NCBI GenBank assembly: GCA_963668115.1
Contig: OY764147.1
Coordinates: 2,604,001 to 2,668,000 of the forward strand
DNA: 64,000 nt
Direction of reading: 5' to 3'
Origin: Plut-88900 sp963668115
Lineage (GTDB): Bacteria > Chloroflexota > Dehalococcoidia > Plut-88900
Positions 8,366 to 16,393 of this stretch are shown one piece after another. The notes beneath the pieces were generated by a model. That model was not told the origin of the DNA. It saw only the letters and a program-made list of their open reading frames with translations, and did not search any database. The position numbers and the translations under genes were made by a program. Positions within the stretch are counted from its first letter, which is position 1. Each line of letters begins with the position of its first letter.

Positions 8366-9360
8366 GCCGCCGCCCCCACCGCCCCCCGACCCCTGAACCA
8401 CGTCACTGCCTCTCGCAGCGCCTCCTCTATTGGCGTCTGCGGCATCCCCAGCTCCGACACCGCCTTCGAACAGTCGAAGTACATCGGGTGCCGCGCCATC
8501 CTCACCCCCGACACCGGGATCCGGGGCGCCTTGCTCAGCAGCTTCACCGAAAACAGGTGCTCCACCTGCGCCAGCGTCATCACCAGCCCGTAAGGCAGTT
8601 TCACCCGAGGCACGGCCAACCCAGTGACCTTCCCCAGTGCCCCGAACAGCTCTTTCAATGTCACGTTCTGGTTGCCCAGGATGTACCGCTCCCCGACCCT
8701 TCCCTTCTCGTAGGCCAGAATGTGTCCTCGGGCCACATCCCTCACGTCCACTATGTTGAGTCCCGTGTCGATGTACGCCGGCATCCGGCCCCTGATGAAG
8801 TCCAGCACTATCCGCCCCGTCGGAGTCGGCTTCGGGTCCCACGGCCCGACCGGCGCCGTCGGGTTCACGATCACCACGTCCAGGCCCTTCTGACAATATT
8901 CCAGTACCTTCTCCTCCGCCAGGAACTTCGTCCGGTGGTACCCATCCACAATCTCGTCCGGCGTGCAGGCCGAGTTTTCGTTCGGGATCGGCCCGTCCTT
9001 CCAGTGTCCGAAAACCGAGGCCGTGCTCGTATACACCACCCGCTCCACCCCCACCTCCATCGCCGCCTCCAGGATGTTCACCGTCCCGTCAACGTTCGTC
9101 CTCGCAAAGTCCCCGGGGTCCGCGCTCCATAGGCTGTACAGCGCCGCGGCGTGGAACAGCGCCTCCCGACCCTCCATCGCCCGATCTAATGACGCCCGGT
9201 CCCGCAGGTCCCCAACCGCAACCTCCACTTCCAGCCCTTCCACGTTCGTCATGTCCGCCCTTGGGCGGCACAACACCCGGACATCGTGGCCGTCCGACAG
9301 GAGTTCCCTCACCAGGTTCCCCCCGATGAATCCCGTGGCCCCTGTCACCAGCGCCTTCAA
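8362..9360 (-). CDS. hpnA: Hopanoid-associated sugar epimerase HpnA
   Basis: NAD(P)-dependent extended SDR protein of 332 aa. It has the N-terminal dinucleotide-binding motif TGATGFIGGNL, the YHRTKFLAEE segment carrying the Tyr-x-x-x-Lys catalytic pair, and DVRDVARGHILAYEKG near residue 205. Sequence and context match HpnA, found in hopanoid clusters and thought to act on the sugar part of the hopanoid side chain. Its stop overlaps the cyclase start by four bases. Upstream spacing to hpnG is 36 bases. Confidence 0.9.
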   Translation of the reverse strand: MKALVTGATGFIGGNLVRELLSDGHDVRVLCRPRADMTNVEGLEVEVAVGDLRDRASLDRAMEGREALFHAAALYSLWSADPGDFARTNVDGTVNILEAAMEVGVERVVYTSTASVFGHWKDGPIPNENSACTPDEIVDGYHRTKFLAEEKVLEYCQKGLDVVIVNPTAPVGPWDPKPTPTGRIVLDFIRGRMPAYIDTGLNIVDVRDVARGHILAYEKGRVGERYILGNQNVTLKELFGALGKVTGLAVPRVKLPYGLVMTLAQVEHLFSVKLLSKAPRIPVSGVRMARHPMYFDCSKAVSELGMPQTPIEEALREAVTWFRGRGAVGAAA

Positions 9361-9396
9361 GACGCCCTCTCTTCCACGACTACTCTCTTGTCCCGC

Positions 9397-10149
9397 TCAC
9401 TCGACAAATAAATAGCTCCTGATAAAAGCGTTCAATGCCTTGTCCGCCGCCCGTGCTTTCAACCCCAGCCCCGACAGCCTCCATAGTTCCCCGGGATGGT
9501 TCACCACGTACCCCAGACTGCGCGCCACCGATACCCGTCCCTCCTCGTACAGCGCATCCAGTCCCTCCGGTAGCTGCATCTCCGCCGTATCCACTATCGC
9601 CCTCACCGCAAGAAAAGGAAGCCCGTAGCGGGAGACCGCCTCCGCCACGTGATACGTCTCCATGTCCACCGCACGAATGCCGAACCGCTCCGCAAGTTCC
9701 CTTTTCGCTCTGGGCTCGGTCAACACCCGAGTCACTGTCCCGATCTTCCCGGCCCGGTACGGAATGCCCCATCCACTCAATCCCGACTCCGCCCTCCCCA
9801 GCAATTTCGCATCCAGCGCCGCCACCACATCCCGGTCGTGAATTTCCGATTCCCCGGATTCGTCTACCAGGCACGTGTCGGTTCCAAGGACCAGGTCTCC
9901 GGTCTTGAGCGTAGGGTCCGCCGCCCCTGCATACCCCATTGCAACTATCTCCGTCACCCCATGTTCCCGAGTTAACTCCGACACCACTTTCTCGATCTTC
10001 TTCGCCCCGATCCCCACCGCCGATACCAGCACCCCCGTCTCCTCTAGGACGCCCTTCATCAGCCCTTCCCCGCCATTCACTGGCGTGGCATTGATAGCCT
10101 TCGCAAAAGAGGCTGCTTCCCTCGGCATGGCCGTCAGCACCGCTAACAC
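9397..10149 (-). CDS. hpnG: Hopanoid-associated nucleoside phosphorylase HpnG
   Basis: Phosphorylase/nucleosidase-superfamily protein of 250 aa. The family motif VDMETYHVAEA (about residue 155) holds the ribose-binding Met-Glu, and AMGYAGAADP is the phosphate/base loop. In characterised hopanoid pathways HpnG removes adenine from adenosylhopane to give ribosylhopane. Here it sits next to hpnA and one gene from hpnH, which makes adenosylhopane, so the role is well supported. Its start overlaps the stop of the upstream 122-aa gene by 7 bases. Confidence 0.9.
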   Translation of the reverse strand: MLAVLTAMPREAASFAKAINATPVNGGEGLMKGVLEETGVLVSAVGIGAKKIEKVVSELTREHGVTEIVAMGYAGAADPTLKTGDLVLGTDTCLVDESGESEIHDRDVVAALDAKLLGRAESGLSGWGIPYRAGKIGTVTRVLTEPRAKRELAERFGIRAVDMETYHVAEAVSRYGLPFLAVRAIVDTAEMQLPEGLDALYEEGRVSVARSLGYVVNHPGELWRLSGLGLKARAADKALNAFIRSYLFVE

Positions 10150-10511
10150 CCGTTTTCCCCTCCTGCACCCGTCGATCGGGCCACCTCACGGGCCTTCGCC
10201 TCTGCTTTCCGTCGCTGCCAGGCCTCCCAGGACTTGCCCGCTGCCGCGTCCTTCCCGCTGAACTCCACGTTCGCTATCTGCGAATAGGTAAGCGTGAACG
10301 GCCCGCCCCCCGACTTGTCGAAATATTCCAGGAACGGCTCCCGTGCCTCCGCCGCCCGGTTGAAGATATAACCCTCCACCGCCGACCCGTCCGTCTTCAC
10401 TATCGTCGTGTTGCCGCGGTAGTCGAAGGCCATCTCTATGACCTCATCGATCGTCAGGCTTTCGTCGAGAGTCGGCGCCCAACCCTCCAGGGACTTCTCT
10501 TCCGCCATCAA
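10143..10511 (-). CDS. Conserved-looking hypothetical protein inside hopanoid operon
   Basis: Unrecognised soluble protein of 122 aa between hpnH and hpnG. The N-terminal part is acidic (LDESLTIDEVIEMAFDY). It is followed by a strand-rich core (TTIVKTDGSAVEGYIFNR, then GGGPFTLTYSQIANVEFSGK) that reads like a small beta-barrel or Sm-like fold. A Lys/Arg/Ala-rich helix forms the tail (WEAWQRRKAEAKAREVA). There are no signal peptide or membrane segments. The 21-base gap to hpnH and the overlap with hpnG show it is co-transcribed and translationally coupled, so a role tied to hopanoid side-chain making is likely but unknown. Confidence 0.75.
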   Translation of the reverse strand: MMAEEKSLEGWAPTLDESLTIDEVIEMAFDYRGNTTIVKTDGSAVEGYIFNRAAEAREPFLEYFDKSGGGPFTLTYSQIANVEFSGKDAAAGKSWEAWQRRKAEAKAREVARSTGAGGENGC

Positions 10512-10532
10512 ATAGCTACCTCTATCTCCGCT

Positions 10533-11555
10533 CTACAGCTTCCCGGAGATCGTGGCTGCCACCGTATCCTTGAAACCTTTCCAGCTTGTGAACGTCTTGT
10601 CCACCGCCGTCGCCTCGAACCCCGAGTGCACCATGCAGTCCCGGCACTTCGGGTTACCGCTCGCCTTCCCGTATTCAGCCCACCTCGTCTCCTCCATCAG
10701 CTCCTTGAAGCTATGAGCGTAGCCTTCCTGTAGCAGGTAGCACGGCCTCTGCCACCCGAACACGTTGAAGGTCGGGTTGCCCCACGGCGTGCACTCGTAG
10801 TCCTGCTTGCCCATCAGAAACTGTAGGAACAGCGGAGACTGGTTAAACCTCCAAGCTTTCTTTTTCTCTTTGAATATCTCCGAGAACAGCAGGTTCGTGT
10901 TCTGCTTCCTCAGGAAGTGCTCCTGGTCCGGCGCTTTCGAATAGCTGTAGCCCGGCGACAGCATCATCCCCTCCACCCCCAGTTCCGTCATATCATCGAA
11001 GAACTGCCTCACCCTTAGAGGCTGGGCCCCGTCGAACAGTGTGGTGTTCGTCGTCACCCTGAACCCGAGCCCCAGCGCCATCCTGATCGCCTCCACTGCT
11101 CTGTCATACACCCCGTCCTGGCACACCGACTCGTCGTGGTCCGCCTGCATCCCGTCCAGGTGGATGCTGAACGTCAGGTATTTCGACGGCGTGAACAACC
11201 CTTCCTCCAGCTTCTTCTTGAGGAGAATCGCATTCGTGCACAGATAAACGTACTTCTTCCGCCTCACCAACTCCTCCACCAGCTCCCCGATCTCCGGGTA
11301 CAGCAGTGGCTCTCCGCCCGGGATGCTCACTATCGGCGCTCCGCACTCCTCCACCGCCCCGAGGCACTGCTCAACCGTCAGCCTCTTCTTCAGGATCTGC
11401 GCCGGGTATTGGATCTTCCCGCAGCCCGCACACGCCAGGTTGCACTTGAACAGCACCTCCAGCATCAGCACCAGCGGGTAACGCTTCCGCCGAAGCAGCT
11501 TCTGCTTCAACACGTGCCCCGACACCGTCATCATCTGCGTCAACGGTACGCCCAT
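10533..11555 (-). CDS. hpnH: Adenosyl-hopene transferase HpnH (radical SAM)
   Basis: Radical SAM enzyme of 340 aa that adds a 5'-deoxyadenosyl radical to diploptene to form adenosylhopane, the first step of C35 hopanoid side-chain synthesis. The 4Fe-4S motif CNLACAGC gives Cys38, Cys42 and Cys45. IPGGEPLLYPEI is the SAM-binding GGE region, and a C-terminal cysteine group (PKCRDCMVHSGFEA) fits a SPASM-like/HpnH ending. Length and motif spacing match HpnH. The start lies 2 bases after the stop of the prenyl synthase gene. Confidence 0.93.
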   Translation of the reverse strand: MGVPLTQMMTVSGHVLKQKLLRRKRYPLVLMLEVLFKCNLACAGCGKIQYPAQILKKRLTVEQCLGAVEECGAPIVSIPGGEPLLYPEIGELVEELVRRKKYVYLCTNAILLKKKLEEGLFTPSKYLTFSIHLDGMQADHDESVCQDGVYDRAVEAIRMALGLGFRVTTNTTLFDGAQPLRVRQFFDDMTELGVEGMMLSPGYSYSKAPDQEHFLRKQNTNLLFSEIFKEKKKAWRFNQSPLFLQFLMGKQDYECTPWGNPTFNVFGWQRPCYLLQEGYAHSFKELMEETRWAEYGKASGNPKCRDCMVHSGFEATAVDKTFTSWKGFKDTVAATISGKL

Positions 11556-11557
11556 TT

Positions 11558-12598
11558 CTAGTGCTCCCTCTCCATGAAAAATCTGGCCAGCCCCCGTAGC
11601 TGCGAGTCCATGTCCTCATCAAGTTTCAGTTCGTCCAGCCGCCGCATCGCCGAGTCGTTATGTTTTGCAGCGAGACCCTCGCAGTAATCCCGGGCCCCCG
11701 TCCTCTCCAGCACCCCCAGCACCTCGTCCACCTCTTCCTCGGTTGCAGGATCGTCGTTGCCGTATATCCTCTGCATGCTCTTGCGGTCGTCGCCCGAGGC
11801 CGATTGCAAAGCATGCACCACCGGCAAACACATCTTCTTCCGCCTGATGTCGGATGCTATCGGCTTCCCCAGCCTGTCCTCGTCTCCCCACACCCCCAGG
11901 TAGTCGTCTCGTATCTGGAATACGGCGCCCATGTCCAGCCCGAACTGCCTCCATGCCTCCGACACCCCCACATCGCATCCCGCCGCCAGCGCCCCCAGAT
12001 AGTACGAACACCCGAACAGCGCCCCCGTCTTCCGCCCGATCATTCCCAGGTACTGGTCCGTCGTGACCTCTGTGTTCCTCTCGTATGTGATGTCCAGGAA
12101 CTGCCCCTCTATCATCTCCAGCGACGCCCTCTCCAAACCCTCCACCGCCAGCCTTATCTGCGTCGCCGGGTGAGTGTCATCCACCCCATTCACCAGCGTC
12201 AGCGCCGCCAACCCCCTCATCGAGTCCCCTGCGTTGATCCCCTGCGCCAACCCCCACTTGTGCCAGACCGTGTCCCGGTGTCGACGCTGCGTGTCCCCGT
12301 CCTGGATATCGTCGTGAATCAGGGAAAAGTTGTGGACCAATTCCAGCGCCGCTGCGAACGAAAGAGCCTTGTGCCAGTCGCCACCCGCCGCCTGGCAGGC
12401 CAGCAGGCACATCATCGGCCTCAGCCCCTTCCCTTGCCCGTTAGCCGGCCGACCCTCCCCGTCTATCCACCCTAGGTGGTAGCGTTGCATGTCGTAGATG
12501 CCCAACTCCCGACCCTCGAAGGCCGACTTGAGCGTGGCGTCCAGCGACTCTTTGTACGTGTCGAAGACTTTCGGAATCGTCATCCTGCCCTCTGACAC
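11558..12598 (-). CDS. Polyprenyl diphosphate synthase (farnesyl/geranylgeranyl type)
   Basis: Head-to-tail trans-prenyltransferase of 346 aa. The first Asp-rich motif is DDIQDGDTQRR (about residue 96) and the second is FQIRDDYLGVWGD (about residue 228). In an operon with dxs, squalene synthase and hopene cyclase, the expected product is farnesyl diphosphate, though chain length cannot be fixed by eye. ATG at 12598 is used; a second ATG (MTIPKVF) lies 15 bases on and is also possible. The gap to dxs is 13 bases. Confidence 0.88.
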   Translation of the reverse strand: MSEGRMTIPKVFDTYKESLDATLKSAFEGRELGIYDMQRYHLGWIDGEGRPANGQGKGLRPMMCLLACQAAGGDWHKALSFAAALELVHNFSLIHDDIQDGDTQRRHRDTVWHKWGLAQGINAGDSMRGLAALTLVNGVDDTHPATQIRLAVEGLERASLEMIEGQFLDITYERNTEVTTDQYLGMIGRKTGALFGCSYYLGALAAGCDVGVSEAWRQFGLDMGAVFQIRDDYLGVWGDEDRLGKPIASDIRRKKMCLPVVHALQSASGDDRKSMQRIYGNDDPATEEEVDEVLGVLERTGARDYCEGLAAKHNDSAMRRLDELKLDEDMDSQLRGLARFFMEREH

Positions 12599-12611
12599 CC
12601 CTGCGCGGGGC

Positions 12612-14528
12612 CTAGTGTGTCGCCCCGCCCTTCACCACGGCCTTTTTACCGCTGCCCTTGCGAAACATCTCCGGGAAATCTTCCCTTATCGAGTTCGCTA
12701 TCCCCTCCGCCGTCAACCCCAGCATCTCCAGCAGTTCCGACCTCACCCCGTGCTCTATGAACCTGTCCGGCACTCCCAGCGTCTTCACCTTGGCGCCCTT
12801 CGGCATCACATTCTCTATCAGCGCCAGCGCCCGTGACCCGAACCCTCCGCTTATCATGTGCTCTTCTACCGTCACCACCCGACCCGTCTTCGCCGCGCTG
12901 TCCAGTATCAGCTTTTCGTCCAGCGGGTTGATGAAGCGGGCGTTCAGCACCGTGCATTCCACCCCCTCCGCCGACAGCGCTTCTGCCGCCTCCATCGCCG
13001 GGTACACCATCGACCCTATCGCGATGATCGTCAGGTCTTTGCCTTCCCGAAGCTCTTCACCCTTCCCTATCTCTATTGAGTGGGGCTTGGACGCCATCGG
13101 CACCCCGTACCCCGACCCCCTCGGGTATCGCAGTGCAATCGGCCCGTTGTACTGCACCGCCGTGTAGAGCAGGTGCTGCAGTTCGTCCTCGTCTTTCGGC
13201 GCCGCCATCACCATGTTCGGCAGTGACCCCGTAAATGCGATGTCGAATATCCCCTGGTGCGTCCGGCCGTCCTCCCCGACCAGCCCCGCCCTGTCCACCC
13301 CGATGATCACCGGGAGGTTCTGAAGGCATACGTCGTGCAGGATCTGGTCGTAGGACCTTTGCAGGAACGTCGAGTAGATAGCAACCACTGGCTTCAGCCC
13401 TCCCCGCGCCATCCCCGCCGCCGCCGTCACCGCATGTTGCTCCGCCACCCCCACGTCGAACACCCGCTTGGGGAACCGTTTCTCCACCTGCTTCAACCCC
13501 GTGCCCTCCAGCATCGCCGCGCTGATCCCCACCACCGCCGGGTTCGCCTCCATCAGCTTCTCCATCGTGTCCGCAAACACCTTGGAGTACGTCGGCGCCC
13601 CCGACCCCGCCCCAATCGGCGAGCTTGGCTGGTGGAACTTGATCGGGTCCTGCTCGGCAGGCTCGTGCCCCCGGCCCTTGTGGGTCACCACGTGTACCAG
13701 GGGCGGCTTGTCATGGTACTTCATCGCGTCCCTCAGGACGTTCTCCAGTTCTTCGATGTCGTGCCCGTCAATCGGCCCGATGTACCGGAACCCCATCTCC
13801 TCCCACAGCAGGTTCGGGATGATCATCCCTTCAATGCTCGTCTTTATCCGCTGTGCCAGCCTCCACACCAGTTCACCCTGTGGCAGCGCCTTCGCCAGCT
13901 CCCGACCCCCTTCCACCAGGTGTCGGAAGTCCGGGTGCAGCGTGATCCGGTTCCGCCAGTTCGTCAGCCACCCGACATTCTCCGAAATAGACATACCGTT
14001 GTCGTTCAGGATGACCATCAGGTTCTCGGGCTTCTCCTGGGCTATGTTGTTCAGCCCCTCGTAGCTCAGCCCCGCCGTCAACGCACCGTCCCCCACCACC
14101 CCGACCACGTACCCGTCCTGGTGCGTCAAAGTCAGTGCCGCCGCCATCCCCGCCGCCGCGGAGAGCCCGGTTCCCGCGTGCCCCGCCCCGAACATGTCGT
14201 GCAGGCTTTCGTTGATCTCCGCGAACCCGGAGTACCCGCCCTTCGTCCTGATGTTCTCGAACCCGTCCTTGCGACCCGTCACCAGCTTGTGCGTGTAGCA
14301 CTGGTTGCTCGTGTCCCAGACTATCTTGTCCTTCGGGCTGTCCAGTATCCGGTGCAGGGCCAGGGTCAGCTCCACGACGCCCAGATTCGACGCCATGTGG
14401 CCCCCGTTCTTACTGACGACTTTGATGATCGTTTCCCGGACCTCTTCGGCCAGGACATCCAGTTCGGCGTATGAGAGTCGCTTCAGGTCCTTGGGACTGC
14501 TTACTTTTTCCAGAATGCTGCTTGCCAC
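12612..14528 (-). CDS. dxs: 1-deoxy-D-xylulose-5-phosphate synthase
   Basis: Thiamine-diphosphate enzyme (638 aa) that condenses pyruvate and glyceraldehyde-3-phosphate, the entry step of the MEP isoprenoid pathway. The thiamine motif GDGALTAGLSYEGLNN runs to ILNDN, GGHMASNLGVVELT keeps the catalytic His, and DVGVAEQHAVTAAAGMA carries the C-terminal Glu. The segment DTSNQCYTHKLVTGR differs from the common DVGHQAYPHK form, and GHAGTGLSAAAGMA from GHSSTSISAALGMA, so this is a divergent DXS. It begins with GTG after a GAGGTGA site and is the first gene of the hopanoid operon, presumably to supply precursor. Confidence 0.93.
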   Translation of the reverse strand: MASSILEKVSSPKDLKRLSYAELDVLAEEVRETIIKVVSKNGGHMASNLGVVELTLALHRILDSPKDKIVWDTSNQCYTHKLVTGRKDGFENIRTKGGYSGFAEINESLHDMFGAGHAGTGLSAAAGMAAALTLTHQDGYVVGVVGDGALTAGLSYEGLNNIAQEKPENLMVILNDNGMSISENVGWLTNWRNRITLHPDFRHLVEGGRELAKALPQGELVWRLAQRIKTSIEGMIIPNLLWEEMGFRYIGPIDGHDIEELENVLRDAMKYHDKPPLVHVVTHKGRGHEPAEQDPIKFHQPSSPIGAGSGAPTYSKVFADTMEKLMEANPAVVGISAAMLEGTGLKQVEKRFPKRVFDVGVAEQHAVTAAAGMARGGLKPVVAIYSTFLQRSYDQILHDVCLQNLPVIIGVDRAGLVGEDGRTHQGIFDIAFTGSLPNMVMAAPKDEDELQHLLYTAVQYNGPIALRYPRGSGYGVPMASKPHSIEIGKGEELREGKDLTIIAIGSMVYPAMEAAEALSAEGVECTVLNARFINPLDEKLILDSAAKTGRVVTVEEHMISGGFGSRALALIENVMPKGAKVKTLGVPDRFIEHGVRSELLEMLGLTAEGIANSIREDFPEMFRKGSGKKAVVKGGATH

Positions 14529-14571
14529 GGGATCACCTCATTGGCCTGTAAAATGCGCCTGCTGGTTTTGG

Positions 14572-14627
14572 CCTCGGCTGAATAAACGCCAAATCCGCAG
14601 GCAGAACAACTATATCGACAGCCGAGG
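14572..14627 (-). promoter_or_regulatory. dxs leader: inverted repeat and possible -10
   Basis: Perfect 9-bp inverted repeat CCTCGGCTG (14572-14580) and CAGCCGAGG (14619-14627) lies 44-100 bases upstream of the dxs GTG. A TATAGT on the minus strand (14614-14609) sits inside it. It could be a leader hairpin or an operator flanking the promoter; there is no direct evidence for either. Confidence 0.35.
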
Positions 14628-14704
14628 TACTACCCTAACACACCCCCCATACCCCGTCAAACCACCCGACTTCCTCTCCCTACCGTCATTCCCGCCCTTT
14701 ACAT

Positions 14705-14775
14705 CGTCATTCCTGCGGAGGCAGGTCGAAGATGTCGGAGATGCGCCTGTGGCGTGAATCCATCCCTCCGAAACA
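14705..14775 (+). repeat. Dispersed intergenic repeat, copy 1
   Basis: Contains CGTCATTCCTGCGGAGGCAG, then GTCGAAGATG, GATGCGCC, GGCGTGAATCCATCC and CTCCGAAACA. The GGCGTGAATCCATCC core recurs at about 16347, and in reverse at about 26845, 28075 and 28916. The motif looks like a short palindromic extragenic element. Confidence 0.75.
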
Positions 14776-14925
14776 ACCACCTACAACCCCGCAACTCACC
14801 CCGACCCCTTTCCGTCATCCCCTTCCCCGTAGGGGCGTCCCTCGTGGGCGCCCTGGGGGGGCGGGGCCGCTCATGCTGAGGCCCTCGAAGTATGAGCGGG
14901 GGGAGGCCCACGCCTCGTCAACCCA

Positions 14926-16224
14926 TCACGTCTTCACCCCACCCAACACCTGCCCCCGAAACACCACCGCAAACACAATCACGGACCCCGCCATCAGGCA
15001 CGCATTTGCCGCATACACCCACGTCAGCGACATCACACCCAATGCCAGGTACGCGGCCAGCGGCCCGAACGCCGACCCCAGGTCCTGCCACGTAGCGTAC
15101 CGGCTCATTACCGTAGACCTTCGCTCCCTCGGCGCCAGGTCCCCGGCGATGGCATCCGTTGAAGCTCCCAATGCCGCCGCTCCGATGAACCCGACGGGAA
15201 GCCAGAGTAGAGTCAGGATCAGGCTTCCGGGAAAGGCCATCAGTAGCACCATGCAGATGCAGAACGGGGCGGAAATCACGATCACCCGCTCACGTCCCCT
15301 CCGGTCGCCGAAATGCCCCAGTATCGGCGCCCCCAGCGCAGCAATCCAGTTGGTCGCCAGTAGCGCCCCGTTCAGCGTTGCCGTCCCTATCATCCAACCG
15401 CCCAGGGTGACCCCTTCTTCGCCCAGGACTTCGCTCAGGAAGAACCCGAGCGTTGACACCACGATCCCTCCCAGTGCGAAATAGAACACGAAAGAGTTGA
15501 GGAATAGCGCCAGCAGCCGCGGCGTTTTCCCGTCTCCCTTATCCGAACTCGTGCCCAGCGCCATCCGGCTCAGGTATGCCCCCCCTTCCCCTCCCCCCTC
15601 GGCTTTTACAGGCCCGGGGCCCGTGTCAAGCCTATGAGCGCGCCATTCTCTCGGCCTCTTTGCAATCCCTATCGCCAACGGCGCCGCCATCAGCCCTAGC
15701 CCCGCCACAATCGAAAAGCTCGCCGCCCGGCCCGTCAGGTCGAACAGGAGCCCTCCAATCAGCACCCCTACGATGCTCCCGGCCCGTTGCCCGCCGCTGA
15801 ACATCCCCATCAGCCGCGCCCTGTCCCTCTCCCTGCCCTCCTCCAGCACCGTCACGTACCCCCCCAACCTCAGTATCGAATAGCAAAGCCCCCACAGGAG
15901 TCGTGTCAGCAGAAGCACCGCAAACCCCGGCCCGAACCCGTAGGCCGCCGTTGTCCCGATCGAAAGCACGACGGCCAACGCCAGCGGCCTCTCTACCCCG
16001 AACCGCTTGAACAGCCGGTCCGCCAGCGGGTTTGATGCAAGCCTGACGAACCGGTTCGCGCTCAGCAGCACCCCCACCAGCCCCGCCGACACCCCAAACG
16101 CCGACACACTCGAAGGCAGCACCGCGTATATCATGGAATCGCCCATGATCACGGCCCCGACTATCGCCGTAACCGCCAGCACCCGGCCGGGCGCCATCCC
16201 GTAGACCCTTGCCCTGCTCCCCAT
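14926..16224 (-). CDS. MFS transporter
   Basis: Major facilitator protein of 432 aa with about 12 hydrophobic helices in two halves, separated by a charged cytoplasmic loop (roughly residues 190-235, KRPREWRAHRLDTGPG and a Gly/Glu-rich stretch). The helix 2-3 loop reads NPLADRLFKRFGVERP, a variant of the MFS G-x-x-x-D-R-x-x-R motif, and GHFGDRRGRERVIV is the matching loop in the second half. Substrate is unknown; the layout fits drug/metabolite exporters. It stands alone downstream of repeat sequence. Confidence 0.87.
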   Translation of the reverse strand: MGSRARVYGMAPGRVLAVTAIVGAVIMGDSMIYAVLPSSVSAFGVSAGLVGVLLSANRFVRLASNPLADRLFKRFGVERPLALAVVLSIGTTAAYGFGPGFAVLLLTRLLWGLCYSILRLGGYVTVLEEGRERDRARLMGMFSGGQRAGSIVGVLIGGLLFDLTGRAASFSIVAGLGLMAAPLAIGIAKRPREWRAHRLDTGPGPVKAEGGGEGGAYLSRMALGTSSDKGDGKTPRLLALFLNSFVFYFALGGIVVSTLGFFLSEVLGEEGVTLGGWMIGTATLNGALLATNWIAALGAPILGHFGDRRGRERVIVISAPFCICMVLLMAFPGSLILTLLWLPVGFIGAAALGASTDAIAGDLAPRERRSTVMSRYATWQDLGSAFGPLAAYLALGVMSLTWVYAANACLMAGSVIVFAVVFRGQVLGGVKT

Positions 16225-16258
16225 AACCCCACAACTCTACCACCCCCACCCCCCTCCC

Positions 16259-16366
16259 AGGGGAGCCTGTCCGCCTATGGCGGATCATTACCACCCGTTT
16301 AACTCGTCATTCCCGAGTAGTCGGGTCGAAGATGCGCCATTGGCGTGAATCCATCCCTCCGAAACA
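16259..16366 (+). repeat. Dispersed intergenic repeat, copy 2 (long form)
   Basis: Long form: AGGGGAGCCTGTCCGCC, TATGGCGGATCATTA, CCCGTTTAACTCGTCATTCC, CGAGTAGTCGGGTCGAAGAT, GCGCC, GGCGTGAATCCATCC and CTCCGAAACA. The same blocks appear in reverse orientation at 26402-26510 and 28067-28167. Confidence 0.78.
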
Positions 16367-16393
16367 CTCGCCCCTGACCTCGCGACTCACCCC

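Larger units (their letters stand above)
14529..14925. other. Intergenic region between dxs and MFS gene
   Basis: About 400 bases without a gene. It holds the dxs leader (14529-14640), one copy of the dispersed intergenic repeat (14705-14775) and one copy of a second GC-rich repeat (14822-14855) that recurs inverted at 28004-28039. No further ORF is convincing. Confidence 0.6.

Noticed and set aside
6350..8896. 848-aa version of the hopene cyclase
   Set aside because: The first 177 residues lie antiparallel to nothing known and inside hpnA in another frame; the ATG overlapping the hpnA stop is used.
13257..14474. 405-codon plus-strand frame over dxs
   Set aside because: Arg/His/Pro-rich mirror of dxs; no motif.
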